A stretch of 64,000 nucleotides of DNA. It comes from Bordetella petrii. GTDB lineage: Bacteria; Pseudomonadota; Gammaproteobacteria; Burkholderiales; Burkholderiaceae_B. The stretch is taken from the NCBI GenBank assembly GCA_017745595.1, contig WMBV01000003.1, positions 1 to 64,000 on the forward strand, read 5' to 3'. This document shows positions 27,199-35,894 of the stretch, piece by piece; position 1 is the first letter of the stretch; each line of letters opens with the position of its first letter. Both the position numbers and the translations under genes were made by a program. The notes under the pieces were generated by a model. It made no database searches. It was not told the DNA's origin and saw only the letters and a list, made by a program, of their open reading frames with translations.

Positions 27199-27242
27199 CC
27201 GCTTTTCCGTATTGGCGCAAATCCGCCAATACGGAAAAGCGG
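27199..27242. repeat. 44-bp near-perfect palindrome
   Basis: Arms of 19 bp (27199-27217 and 27224-27242; left arm CCGCTTTTCCGTATTGGCG) around a 6-base centre CAAATC pair without mismatch. It lies in the divergent intergenic region between the DUF2958 gene and the XRE regulator. The symmetric arms and lack of a following T-run argue against a simple terminator. Possible roles: regulator operator, partition site or a recombination/hairpin site used as single strand. Confidence 0.8.
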
Positions 27243-27370
27243 TTTCCCACCAATGTGCAAAACCGTGAATCCGTAAAACCGGCTGATATGGCCAGCACAA
27301 TGAACACTATAGATTGTAGCTCTATAGGGCGCTGTCAGGTGTCATTCTTCATTTTGGGGATGACAGGCGG

Positions 27371-27670
27371 ATGGCGGAACAATATGACATAGGCCAAGCC
27401 ATCAAAACCGTACGCACGCTGCGTGGCTTGAGCCAAGAAGCGTTTTCGGACGTCTCCAGCCGGACCTATCTGAGCACGCTCGAACGCGGCCTGAAGAACC
27501 CTACGCTCAGCAAGCTGGCCGAGCTGTGCGAAGTCATGCAGATTCACCCGCTGACCTTAATGGCACTGGCTTATGTTGACGATGCAAGCCAGGCTAAAAG
27601 CTTGTTATCGCAGGTAGAGGGAGAACTGGGTATGGTCTGGCGAGCGACAAACCAAGCACCTTTGGACTAA
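27371..27670 (+). CDS. XRE/Cro-family transcriptional regulator
   Basis: A 99-aa protein with a canonical HTH_3 domain (residues 8-62: IGQAIKTVRTLRGLSQEAFSD, TYLSTLERGLKNPTLSKLAEL). It is the only short ICE gene here on the plus strand. Its TAA overlaps the stop codon of the convergent 712-aa regulator gene. Probably represses itself or the divergent DUF2958 promoter; the 44-bp palindrome just upstream is a candidate site. Confidence 0.8.
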   Translation: MAEQYDIGQAIKTVRTLRGLSQEAFSDVSSRTYLSTLERGLKNPTLSKLAELCEVMQIHPLTLMALAYVDDASQAKSLLSQVEGELGMVWRATNQAPLD

Positions 27671-29805
27671 AAAAGCCTAGGTTGATCGCCAGTCTCGGCC
27701 CGTTGCATGATTGGTCCAAGTTGGGTTACGCGAATCAGACGCTGCTCGGGATGGAGAGCAAGGTTAAGCATATCTCCCGCTACGAAACCTTGCTGTAAAA
27801 GTCTGGATACAAACTGCTTGAGGCGGCACGAGCCGCTAGGTAGGCGTGCGAACACTACCGGTTGCTCTGATCCTTGCAGAGTCACGTTTCCTTCTTCTGT
27901 AATGAGGTCGTCCAGCGCGCGCGGCACCTCCCAGACACGGGTTCTAACCATATACTCCGTGAGTTCGAAGGTGAAATGGTAGTAGCCATCTTTGTCACGC
28001 TCGCTGATTCGTGCCGATTTGCTCGCGTCGCCACCAACGGTTCTCTGTGCCTCGCGCAAAGACGCGGGATTCAAGGTGGCTCCCCGCAACGCAAAGACGC
28101 CTCGATCTAATTGGCGATAAATGGGAGAACTATTGAGACTGACATGCAGTGCCATCAGCTTCACCTTGCCTGTCTTGACCAGTTCGGTGACGAGGGTATG
28201 GCGAGAGATGATGTTGCCGTTATCTCGCATTAGGCTATAGACCGCAAGCTCCGCATCGGACAACACCGTTTCGACGGGAACAGGTTTGTCGAGCAAGAAA
28301 TCGTCCGACTGCACGTTCTTTAGTCCTTTCACCCGACGCAACACTTCGACGACAATCTGTAGCGGTGGCTCAATGAGATAAGGCCGCAGTTGCTCCGGTG
28401 GATAGTAACCACGGCGCGCACGAATAAAGCTGGCCAGAATCTCCTCTGCATCGACTCGACGGCCGGAGACCGCTAGCACTTTTAGAGCGATCGTCACCAA
28501 ACGGTTTTCGTTACCCTCGCCGAACCAAAACCAGCCATCCCTTTCTGAAAGCCACTCAAAGCCTGGCACCATACGACAGCCTTGCATGGCTTCGTCTGGT
28601 GTGAGGCCCGTTCCCGTAATTTCACTTGCAGCGCCCGCAACAAACATGGCTTGCGCAGCACCGCAGCTTCGAATTAGTCGCAACGCCGCATCGCGTGCGG
28701 CGCGAATACGGGTTACATCATGGGTTGCGGGATCGATGACTGTAGGTGACCATAGATAGGCCATATCAGCTGGCCGATCCGTTAACGCAACGATATTACG
28801 CCCGAGAATTTCACGGCAAAACCGACTGACGCTCTCAATAGACAAGCGCTCTCCGAGTCGGCCTCGCAGTTGAGTATCCACTGCGTCCATCGTTGCCGGT
28901 AACAACGGACGGATTTCGTCGGCAAGCCTGTCAATATGCGGGGTAAGAAGCTGCATTCGTGCCGAACGCTCCACCATCTTTTCCACGATCTGGCGGATAC
29001 GTTCGCGAGTCAGACCATAGCGATCCCCGATGACTTGCAAGGTCGTGTGCGCTTCTCCGTCGACACCATATCGCAGCGCAAAGATGTCCGCTAACCGCTG
29101 TTCAGTCGGCGAGAGTTCGTGATGGAGAACAGTTCGACGCGCGAAAGACGCGCGGCAAAGCCATGTCCCAGCAGTACGAATTTCGGCTGCCACACTATCG
29201 GCCGTTCTTGCCTCAATGATTTGAGTCACAGCCTCCTTCGAAGGAGCTGGCGTTTCGATGTCTATCCGGCGCAACCATCCTGCGGGGACGCCCAACGCCT
29301 CTTCCCATTTATTCTCAAACTCGACTTTGGGTTTAAGTGGCAGCACACGCTCCCAGTTGGCAAGAAGATAGGTTGCGATACCGATTCGCAAGGCAATTTC
29401 CTGACGGCTTAGTTCAAGTGCGACTCGCCTAGCCAGTGCTCGTTGGCCAAGCACGATTCGTTCTTCCTCTGTCGCCTTGCGATTCGCAAATGAATCCACG
29501 AATTTTGCAGATTCGACCTGATCTGCCGGAATAGGCAAGATCCCTGTGCCATGGGCCAACCACTCCGGCGAGACTTGAAGCACTTGCGCAACAGCCTCAA
29601 GGTACTGTTTTTCAGCAGCAGGGCCAAATTGCTTTTCCCAGAAACGATAGCGCACGGCGGGAATGCCTAATCTTTCGGCAACGAAACGGCATGTCAGTTT
29701 AAGATTCTTACGACGCGAACGCAGGCGCGCCGCCATTTCAAAAGCGCGGACGGTAAGCCGTGAACGGCCACTTGCAGAAGAAGGACGGGAGTTCAAAGCG
29801 TCCAT
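27667..29805 (-). CDS. 712-aa multi-HTH protein with sigma-70 region 4-like domain
   Basis: A large cytoplasmic protein that I cannot assign to a named family. Residues about 23-85 and 120-180 look like two Cro/C1-type HTH repeats. Residues about 230-285 (LSPTEQRLADIFALRYG... YGLTRERIRQIVEKM) match a sigma-70 region 4 HTH. Residues about 515-575 (LSDAELAVYSLMRDNGN... SPIYRQLDRGVFALRG) resemble a HARE/winged-helix domain. The C-terminal 130 residues are beta-rich with no match. Likely a DNA-binding regulator or RNA-polymerase-associated factor. Lower GC than its neighbours suggests recent acquisition. Confidence 0.8.
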   Translation of the reverse strand: MDALNSRPSSASGRSRLTVRAFEMAARLRSRRKNLKLTCRFVAERLGIPAVRYRFWEKQFGPAAEKQYLEAVAQVLQVSPEWLAHGTGILPIPADQVESAKFVDSFANRKATEEERIVLGQRALARRVALELSRQEIALRIGIATYLLANWERVLPLKPKVEFENKWEEALGVPAGWLRRIDIETPAPSKEAVTQIIEARTADSVAAEIRTAGTWLCRASFARRTVLHHELSPTEQRLADIFALRYGVDGEAHTTLQVIGDRYGLTRERIRQIVEKMVERSARMQLLTPHIDRLADEIRPLLPATMDAVDTQLRGRLGERLSIESVSRFCREILGRNIVALTDRPADMAYLWSPTVIDPATHDVTRIRAARDAALRLIRSCGAAQAMFVAGAASEITGTGLTPDEAMQGCRMVPGFEWLSERDGWFWFGEGNENRLVTIALKVLAVSGRRVDAEEILASFIRARRGYYPPEQLRPYLIEPPLQIVVEVLRRVKGLKNVQSDDFLLDKPVPVETVLSDAELAVYSLMRDNGNIISRHTLVTELVKTGKVKLMALHVSLNSSPIYRQLDRGVFALRGATLNPASLREAQRTVGGDASKSARISERDKDGYYHFTFELTEYMVRTRVWEVPRALDDLITEEGNVTLQGSEQPVVFARLPSGSCRLKQFVSRLLQQGFVAGDMLNLALHPEQRLIRVTQLGPIMQRAETGDQPRLF

Positions 29806-29862
29806 ATTCCGATAGTAACGGAATGTGAAGCACGCCCGGCGAACCGGGCGTGCGGGCGAACC

Positions 29863-30171
29863 CTAGTTCGCCTTCGCTGGACGCGACCAGATGAGGTCGA
29901 AATCGCCGGCCTCGTTCCCGATCAGCCGGGCGTAGATGGTGGCCGGGAACGACGGATCATCGAGCGTGACCGACAGATAGGAACGGTCCTGTTTGGAGAC
30001 CTTGCGCCATGCCGCGCCGATCTCGTAGCTGCCCACCACGATGCGGTAGTCGGGCGACTTGTCGCTGTCCTTGTCGGCCGGAACGAACTTGACTTTGACG
30101 TTCAAGGTCAAGGTGCGCACCGTGCCGGTGTAGCCGTTGTCCTGAGCGGTGAAGGTGCCGATGTTAGCCAT
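29863..30171 (-). CDS. DUF736-family protein
   Basis: A 102-aa DUF736 protein ([36 protein letters not shown]), a small beta-rich cytosolic family almost confined to plasmids and ICEs and of unknown function. A 24-base segment of the gene (29998-30021) recurs inverted at 30578-30601. Confidence 0.85.
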   Translation of the reverse strand: MANIGTFTAQDNGYTGTVRTLTLNVKVKFVPADKDSDKSPDYRIVVGSYEIGAAWRKVSKQDRSYLSVTLDDPSFPATIYARLIGNEAGDFDLIWSRPAKAN

Positions 30172-30849
30172 GATGACTCTCCTGAAGTTTCAAGTCCGCG
30201 CCCATCGCGTCCTTGTGTGATTCCGATCAGGCGCAGGTCGGGCGCGGTGCACCCCTTGGGGCGGGAACGCCAGTGGACGACCGGTAGGCACGGCGATTTT
30301 GACTCGCGAGGAAGGCGCGGCACGCGCAGGGGAAAATCGTTGTGACAGCCGGTTGCACCGCACAAGCCCGAGGCGGCCCGGTGAGGTTTGCCGGGCCGCC
30401 GTGCCGGAGCCAGGATTCACAACAACAAGGCCGCCTTGGGACGGACGGTACGCAAGAGTCTTCATGGCTGGCTCGGTCAATGTCATGACGGTGCAGCGGC
30501 GCGCGGTGTGATGCCTGGGCATGTCGAGTGATCCGTCCGGGATTTGCGATAAGGTGTCGGTGCGGTGTGATGGGTACATCGGCGCGGCATGGCGCAAGGT
30601 CGACGGTCGCTCCCATCGCTGGGCGCTGAGGTGCCCTCGCCGGCACGCCTACGCAATAGGATCGAGTACGGCCGGCTCCTACACAACCGATCTGGTCGCA
30701 TTCCAGCGTAGCGGCGGATTCGCCTGCCCGGTTCGCCGGGCGTGTTCATTACCTCACGTGGTCTATCTGCCGATGCGCGACTGGTTGCGTTTGTCGCCGC
30801 TCTGCGGCGCGTACTGGGCCGCGTCCAGGCCGACGCGGCCCTGGCCGTT

Positions 30850-30885
30850 GCCCGCTCGCGCCTGAGCCTACAGGCGCGAGCGGGC
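30850..30885. repeat. Perfect 15-bp hairpin
   Basis: Arms GCCCGCTCGCGCCTG (30850-30864) and its exact reverse complement (30871-30885) flank the loop AGCCTA. No U-run follows on either strand. It lies just past the parB terminator in a gene-poor stretch, so it could be a second transcription block, a small-RNA stem or a protein-binding dyad. Confidence 0.7.
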
Positions 30886-30927
30886 GCGGTTTGTACGGCC
30901 CCCGATGGACGGGCAAATCGTCGGCAC

Positions 30928-30966
30928 AAAAAACGCCCGCCGCTCATGACCTCACAACGGCGGGCG
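30928..30966 (-). terminator. Rho-independent terminator of parB
   Basis: On the minus strand a 9-bp stem (CGCCCGCCG / CGGCGGGCG, 30958-30966 with 30934-30942) is followed by six T (30928-30933). It lies about 62 bases after the parB stop codon. Confidence 0.8.
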
Positions 30967-31027
30967 ATGCCGCATCCGCCTGACGGCGCGAACCTGCGCC
31001 GCCAAGGCCCATGCGTATCGGACGCGT

Positions 31028-33043
31028 TTACACTGATGTGCGCAGCATGTCAGGCAACCATGCCGCCGCCGTGGCGTACCGCTCGGCTTCTGCGGCCATC
31101 TGCGGCTTCTTGTAGCCGCCCACGCGGTTCACTTCCGAGGGTTTGAAGGTCTGCAATCCCGCCAGAATGTGGGGTTTGGAGACATGATTGAAGTACGCTT
31201 GGGCAGTGGGTTGCCAATAAGTGCTCATGTCCAGCGCCACGGCTTGCGCCAATGCGTCAGCGTGGGTGTCGTGTTCGCTGCGTACCACGGCATCAACCGT
31301 GCCTGCCACGCACACCGCCAACAGCGCCAGCACATCGGCCCGCTTCATCTGGCGCACGGCGTCGAACAACTCGTCCTCGCGGGCAGGCAGGCGTTCACGC
31401 CATGCGGTGCGCAGCGCAGCGAACTCGCCTGCCGCCTTGCTCTCGGCCAGTTCCGGCGCATGGTGTGTCAAACCATCCTGCGGTTGCGCAGCGATTTGCA
31501 GCAGGCTGTCGCCGCCGTGATAGAACACGGTCAACGCCAGTCGATGCACCAACGCGGCCAGTGCCACCTCGGGCTTTTTCGCCAGCGTGGCTTGCAGCGC
31601 GGCGGTTCGGTGTGCGCTCAGGTTGCGCACCAGCCGTTCGGACAGCGTTTTGGCAGGTGGCGCGTCGGCGGCGTCGCTCTGGCTGTCTGGCTCACCGTCG
31701 CCGCTGCTGGGGTGTTTGGCGTGGCTGGGGGATTCGATGGCCTTGGCGTCCTCCGGGCGCAGCAAGCCGCGATGAACGAGGACTTGCCCATCGTGATCGA
31801 GGGTCACCACCGCGCCGGATGCCGCCATCGTTTCAGGCGCGTAGGCCAGCAAATCGGCATAGAGCGCGTCCAGCGCTTCGCCCACGCGGTCGCCTTCCTC
31901 GTAGAGCGTAGCGGCGGCATCTTCGTCCTCGGCGTCTTCGGCGGCATGCAGCGCTTGCTCAATGGCTGCCTGCCGCGCTTGCAGCTTGGCAAGGCGTTTG
32001 GCTTGCCGGGCGGTGGGCTGGCGCTCGATCTGCGGGGCGCGGCGAAACGCGGCCAGTTCGCTGTAGCCGAACACGGCCACCGCTTCAACCCATTTCCACC
32101 CCTCGGCGCGAACGTCTGCGGCCAGCGCTTCCAGCTTGTCTGCCGCCAACCGCGCCAGCAGATCCGCATCGGTGAGATACACGCCATCGCCGTCTTGGGC
32201 GAACAAATCGCGCCGGATGCCACCGCCTGCCGCCGTATAGGCGTCCACGCCCACAAAATGCGCCAAGGGGCTACGCGCCGCGTCCACGTCGCCTTGCGTG
32301 AGCCGCCGACGCAGCGCGTAAGGCTCGCGCTCATAGGGTGGCGCATCGAAGTACGCGGCGTCCTGCGCCTTGTGGTCCTCGGTCAGCGTCAGCACCATCA
32401 ATTGCTCCAGCGTGACATCGCCTTGGCGGTACGCCGCCATCAGGCGCGGAGAGATGCGGGCCAGTTTCAGGCGGCGCTGCACTACCAGCGGCGTCACGCC
32501 AAAATCGGCCGCAATATCCTCGATAGGCCGCCCCTCGTTGACCATCGCCAGAAACGCCTCGAACTGATCAGCCGGGTGCATTGCTTCGCGCTGCACGTTC
32601 TCAGTCAGGCTGACGGTGATGGCGCGGGCATCGGGCACGACCAAGCACGGAATGGTCTGCTCGCGGGCCATGCGTTTTTTCTTGGCCAGCAGGCGCAATG
32701 CGGCCCAACGCCGAGCGCCTGCCACGACGTCGAACGTTTTGCCGTCCGCATGCGGTACGACGATCAGGTTTTGCAGCAGGCCCACGCGCTCGATGCTATC
32801 GGCCAGGGCATCGACCGGCCCGGCGGTCTTGCGCACATTGCGCTGGGACAGGCGCAAGCGCGAGAGCGCGATAAAGCGCAGTTCAGCCGCCGGGGCCTGC
32901 GGCTGGGGCGACACGCCTTCATCCGTCTGGACGGCGGCTTGAACGTGGTCGAGCACGGTGTGCGCTTGCTGTGCCGCGTCTTGCGATACCTTGTCACTGA
33001 CGGCTTGCACGGCGGTGGTTTCAGAGAAAATCGTGGTGTTCAT
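31028..33043 (-). CDS. parB: ParB/RepB/Spo0J-type partition or regulatory protein
   Basis: The ATG at 33043 with an AAGGAGC site gives 671 aa, long for ParB and typical of ICE-borne versions. The N-terminal part has the ParB domain: RLSQRNVRKTAGPVDALADSI, VVAGARRW (box for nucleotide binding) and LTENVQREAMHPADQFEAF, then an HTH (IEDIAADFGVTPLVVQRRLKLA). The long C-terminal part is Ala-rich with an acidic helical stretch (EDAEDEDAAATLYEEGDRV). It is encoded away from parA, so it may regulate rather than partition. Confidence 0.85.
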   Translation of the reverse strand: MNTTIFSETTAVQAVSDKVSQDAAQQAHTVLDHVQAAVQTDEGVSPQPQAPAAELRFIALSRLRLSQRNVRKTAGPVDALADSIERVGLLQNLIVVPHADGKTFDVVAGARRWAALRLLAKKKRMAREQTIPCLVVPDARAITVSLTENVQREAMHPADQFEAFLAMVNEGRPIEDIAADFGVTPLVVQRRLKLARISPRLMAAYRQGDVTLEQLMVLTLTEDHKAQDAAYFDAPPYEREPYALRRRLTQGDVDAARSPLAHFVGVDAYTAAGGGIRRDLFAQDGDGVYLTDADLLARLAADKLEALAADVRAEGWKWVEAVAVFGYSELAAFRRAPQIERQPTARQAKRLAKLQARQAAIEQALHAAEDAEDEDAAATLYEEGDRVGEALDALYADLLAYAPETMAASGAVVTLDHDGQVLVHRGLLRPEDAKAIESPSHAKHPSSGDGEPDSQSDAADAPPAKTLSERLVRNLSAHRTAALQATLAKKPEVALAALVHRLALTVFYHGGDSLLQIAAQPQDGLTHHAPELAESKAAGEFAALRTAWRERLPAREDELFDAVRQMKRADVLALLAVCVAGTVDAVVRSEHDTHADALAQAVALDMSTYWQPTAQAYFNHVSKPHILAGLQTFKPSEVNRVGGYKKPQMAAEAERYATAAAWLPDMLRTSV

Positions 33044-33371
33044 GATGCGCTCCTTGCGTAAGAGAAGCCCGGGGGTGAGTTCCCATCTGGGCACGTAGGG
33101 CCGGAGTGGCCCTTCGTGCCCATGGCCACCACGCGGCATGTCCCGGGAGCGCACCGTCAAGGGGACAAAGCGCACGGCCCTGGCGCGGCCCGCAGCGCAG
33201 CGAGGACACGGGGGCCGGACGCGACCCTTGACGGATGCGCCCCAGACATGCCAGGCAAGCGCCGCCCGGCGCGCGCAGGCGTCCCTAACCGCCGTGTTAC
33301 CCGTCAAAAACGTCGCCATCGACCCCATGAAAGGAAGTCAGACGGGCATCGCCCGCCTTCGGCACAACCGG
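33044..33371 (-). other. parB upstream region
   Basis: About 330 GC-rich bases without a gene. It contains an inverted GGCCGGAGTGGCC-type dyad near 33100 and a CCCTTGAC block shared with the three conserved leaders listed below, but the overall match to them is weak. Confidence 0.4.
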
Positions 33372-33896
33372 CTAGAGCTGCCCGCGCTGCGCCATCGACA
33401 CCACCGTGGTGCCGGCGACAATGAAGTGATCGAGCAGCCGCACATCAATGAGCGCCAAGGCCTGCTGCACGGCCTGGGTCAATTGCCTATCCGCCTGACT
33501 GGCTTCGGCCAGACCCGACGGATGGTTGTGGGCCATCATGAGTCCGGCCGCATTATGCCGTAGGGCCAGCTTGAGGATTTCGCGCGGATAAACGGGCGCC
33601 TGGCTCAAGGTGCCGCGAAATGGCTCCAGGTATGTGATCAACCGCAATTGCACATCGAGCAGCATCAACGCGCACACCTCGTGTTCCAGGCCCGCCAGAC
33701 GCAACTGCAGAAATGCCTTAGCTTTATCGGGATTGCTCAGATCCTCGCCATGTAACGTGTCGATCGACACCAGCTCACGCGCCACGGCCAGAATCTCGGC
33801 CCGCTGGGCCGGGCGCATCGCGCCATCGGCCTCGCGCACCAGCAGCGTATTACTCGGGTTGATCGGACTATCGACGAAAAGGGAATATTGCTGCAT
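33372..33896 (-). CDS. radC: RadC-like JAB-domain protein
   Basis: The ATG at 33896 (MQQYSLFVD) gives 174 aa. The JAMM/MPN metal motif is present: AHNHPSG with the later Asp in QALALIDVRLLDHFIV. RadC-like JAB proteins are very common on conjugative elements; despite the name their function is unsettled. It starts right after one of three conserved leader sequences. Confidence 0.9.
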   Translation of the reverse strand: MQQYSLFVDSPINPSNTLLVREADGAMRPAQRAEILAVARELVSIDTLHGEDLSNPDKAKAFLQLRLAGLEHEVCALMLLDVQLRLITYLEPFRGTLSQAPVYPREILKLALRHNAAGLMMAHNHPSGLAEASQADRQLTQAVQQALALIDVRLLDHFIVAGTTVVSMAQRGQL

Positions 33897-34075
33897 GACT
33901 GCCTCCGGTTCGGAATCGGGCGGAATTGCCCGGGAAACCGGCAAGGGCACGGCGCCGCGCACCGTGTCACAGGGTCAAAGACGGCCATCGGCCGCAAGCG
34001 TGCCCGGCACGCGCCGCCCTTGACTGGGAGCACACCGTGACACACTGACGGCAAAGCAAAGCCGCCACCTGTCTC
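33897..34075 (-). promoter_or_regulatory. Conserved leader, copy A (radC)
   Basis: About 175 bases upstream of radC share three blocks, in order, with the regions before the Cys-rich gene and ardB: a GGGCGGAATTGCCC dyad 15-35 bases from the start codon, a GGCACGGCGC block with TGTCACAGGGTCA, then CGCCGCCCTTGAC followed by GTGACACACTGAC. It also contains an internal hairpin GCGTGCC/GGCACGC. A shared promoter or RNA leader is likely. Confidence 0.7.
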
Positions 34076-34149
34076 AACAGCAGAGAATGGAAGTGGGGTG
34101 ACGTTGAGCGCGCATCGCGCGCGCCGCGTCAGCGATACGCAAGGCGGGC

Positions 34150-34710
34150 TTGACCCGTCCCGTCAGGGATGAGCGAAAAGCGAACCTGGAGCAGCGCGGC
34201 CCGGCCGGGAGACGCACTACGCGGTCATTCCATCAACGCGGGAAAGTGCTGTTCCAGCACGCCCCATCGGACACGGATCTTGCGCAATTGCACCTGCGCA
34301 TTGCCAACCGAATTGGCCGCCCCTTCGTACCGAGCCACGCATCGTACGATCGCATCCATGCCGTAGAGGACGCGGACTTGGTAGCGAATGTCTGTGCCGA
34401 AGGTGAGCTTCAATACCTGTCCCGCCCGCGGCCTGGCGCGCTGTCAAACGTGCCTTTCATTCAAGGCCGCTTGCACCACATCCAGTACGTCACCTGTGGG
34501 GGGAGCGAGCATTACCCAGAAGGACCCGTCATGGACTATGCCCTCACCGTGCTTTGCTTGTTGTCCCGGCAAGACGTACAAGGCGTTTGGTACACCGATG
34601 ACACCTACCGAGACGGCGTGACGTTGCAAGCGATGACGCACCACACGGGTCACGCGCTGATTGACCCGTTCATCGCCATCGGCAAGACCCTTGGCGGCAA
34701 ACCTGTGTAA
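34150..34710 (+). CDS. Hypothetical protein (uncertain)
   Basis: An open frame of 186 codons from a TTG. The second half reads like a real protein (YPEGPVMDYALTVLCLLSRQDVQGVWY, then LIDPFIAIGKTLGGKP) with GC-rich third positions. The first 60 residues look less convincing, so the true start may be further in. The minus strand is also nearly open in the codon-matched frame (one stop at 34444-34446), so the coding strand is not certain. No family recognised. Confidence 0.35.
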   Translation: MTRPVRDERKANLEQRGPAGRRTTRSFHQRGKVLFQHAPSDTDLAQLHLRIANRIGRPFVPSHASYDRIHAVEDADLVANVCAEGELQYLSRPRPGALSNVPFIQGRLHHIQYVTCGGSEHYPEGPVMDYALTVLCLLSRQDVQGVWYTDDTYRDGVTLQAMTHHTGHALIDPFIAIGKTLGGKPV

Positions 34711-34775
34711 TACCCCTGTCGAATCAGGGCAGGCCATGGACACTTAGCGTCGTACATCCATCGACTGCCGCGCAT

Positions 34776-34817
34776 AAAAAAGCGCGCCGCACCCGGATAC
34801 GACATGGGGCGGCGCGC
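34776..34817 (-). terminator. Rho-independent terminator of the Cys-rich gene
   Basis: A 9-bp stem GCGCGCCGC (34782-34790) / GCGGCGCGC (34809-34817) is followed, on the minus strand, by six T (34776-34781). It lies just past the stop codon of the gene ending at 34826. Confidence 0.8.
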
Positions 34818-34825
34818 CAGACGCA

Positions 34826-35218
34826 TCAGTCCGATGCGGGTTCGACCATCGCCTGCAAATGTGCGAGGACGCCGGGCTCGACAAAGACGCAAGGTTGTGT
34901 GTTTTCAATCGGCACGTTGAACACCTGAGCGAATGCTTCGCGCCGCAGATGGGCCACTCGACCTGTGCGATAAGCGTCTTCGGGTTTCATGCACCCCGAT
35001 TTCACGCCACCACTACGCGCTGGGTCGCATTCAACCAAGGCGACGAAGCCATCCTTAAACACTTGTTCGTGCTCACGGCACAGGCCCCAGCCGGTAACCG
35101 TGTGGTGCTCCATGCATTGACGCAGACGCTTGTCCAGCAGCAGACTGCCGGTATCGAAAGTGGTGCCGCACACCAGGCAGACATGCTGCTCCAGCGAAAC
35201 GTGGGATTTGTCGCTCAT
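34826..35218 (-). CDS. Small Cys-rich protein of ICE accessory region
   Basis: The ATG at 35218 gives 130 aa. Two CxxC-like Cys groups (HVCLVCGTTFDTG and a later CREHEQ / VECDP / SGCM) suggest a zinc-ribbon fold. No enzymatic motif is seen. Conserved on related elements by recall, function unknown. It has the second conserved leader and a strong terminator, so it is a monocistronic unit. Confidence 0.75.
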   Translation of the reverse strand: MSDKSHVSLEQHVCLVCGTTFDTGSLLLDKRLRQCMEHHTVTGWGLCREHEQVFKDGFVALVECDPARSGGVKSGCMKPEDAYRTGRVAHLRREAFAQVFNVPIENTQPCVFVEPGVLAHLQAMVEPASD

Positions 35219-35395
35219 GACCTTCTCCGGTAACTGGGCGGAATTGCCCGGATAACCGAAGAGGCACGGCGCAGCGCACGCCGTCACAGGGTCACAGACG
35301 GCCACCAGGCCGCCAGCGTGCACAGCACGCGCCGCCCTTGACGCGGAGCACGTCGTGGCATGATGGCCTAAAAGCAAGGCCGCCCATTCATTCTC
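35219..35395 (-). promoter_or_regulatory. Conserved leader, copy B (Cys-rich gene)
   Basis: Same block order as copy A: GGGCGGAATTGCCC near the start codon, AGGCACGGCGC, CCGTCACAGGGTCACAGACGG, CGCGCCGCCCTTGAC and a final GGAGCACGTCGTG-type block. Identity with copy A is high in blocks and low between them, as expected of a functional leader under selection. Confidence 0.7.
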
Positions 35396-35542
35396 CAACA
35401 GCAGATGATGCGGGTGCCCTGTGTCGCCTTACAAGGCAAGTCTATTGATTGACGTTGCATGGTCTTGACTATCTGCGCAACGCCTCAAGGCACACTGCGA
35501 GGGATACGGCGCAGCATTTCGACATTCCTCTATGCATTAATT

Positions 35543-35560
35543 CAACAAACGTTGTATCAT
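35543..35560 (+). promoter_or_regulatory. Probable arsR operator/promoter
   Basis: An imperfect dyad CAACAAACGTTG (35543-35554) with a TATCAT -10-like box directly after it lies just before the arsR start. ArsR proteins bind such dyads overlapping their own promoter; exact sites are inferred. Confidence 0.4.
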
Positions 35561-35566
35561 GGAAAT

Positions 35567-35890
35567 ATGAACGAAGCTCAAACTGTCTCCGCACTTAGCG
35601 CCTTGGCCCACACGCAACGCCTTCGGGTGTTTCGCGCCTTGGTTATTGCTGGCCTAGAAGGCCTGACGCCCAGCGTACTGGCCGAGCAACTTGCTGTGGC
35701 CCGCAACACTTTGTCCTTCCACCTGAAAGAACTCACTCATGCAGGTCTTGTCACGGTTGAGCAGCAAGGCCGCAACCTCATCTACCGCGCCGACTTTGCC
35801 CAGATGAATGGGCTACTCGGCTACCTGACTGAACATTGCTGCCAGGGCGGCGTATGCGAAGTCTCCGAATCCTCTCACTGCGACTGCTGA
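35567..35890 (+). CDS. arsR: ArsR-family arsenic-responsive repressor
   Basis: The ATG at 35567 gives 107 aa with a winged HTH (LAEQLAVARNTLSFHLKELTHAGLV). The Cys residues are at the C terminus (HCCQGGVCEV and SHCDC) rather than in the DNA-binding helix, as in type II/III ArsR proteins that sense As(III) there. First gene of the ars operon, four bases before the phosphatase-type arsenate reductase. Confidence 0.9.
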   Translation: MNEAQTVSALSALAHTQRLRVFRALVIAGLEGLTPSVLAEQLAVARNTLSFHLKELTHAGLVTVEQQGRNLIYRADFAQMNGLLGYLTEHCCQGGVCEVSESSHCDC

Positions 35891-35894
35891 CACC

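Larger units (their letters stand above)
30172..31027. other. Gene-poor stretch between DUF736 and parB genes
   Basis: About 850 bases in which all long frames look like high-GC shadows. It contains the inverted 24-base copy of DUF736 sequence (30578-30601), a perfect 15-bp hairpin (30850-30885) and the parB terminator (30928-30966). No RNA gene was recognised. Confidence 0.6.

Noticed and set aside
27199-27242. Rho-independent terminator
   Set aside because: The palindrome has no T-run on either side and sits between divergent genes, where no transcript would need to end.
31169-33061. 630-codon plus-strand open frame opposite parB
   Set aside because: The minus strand has a clear ParB domain, HTH and ribosome binding site; the plus frame is its mirror.
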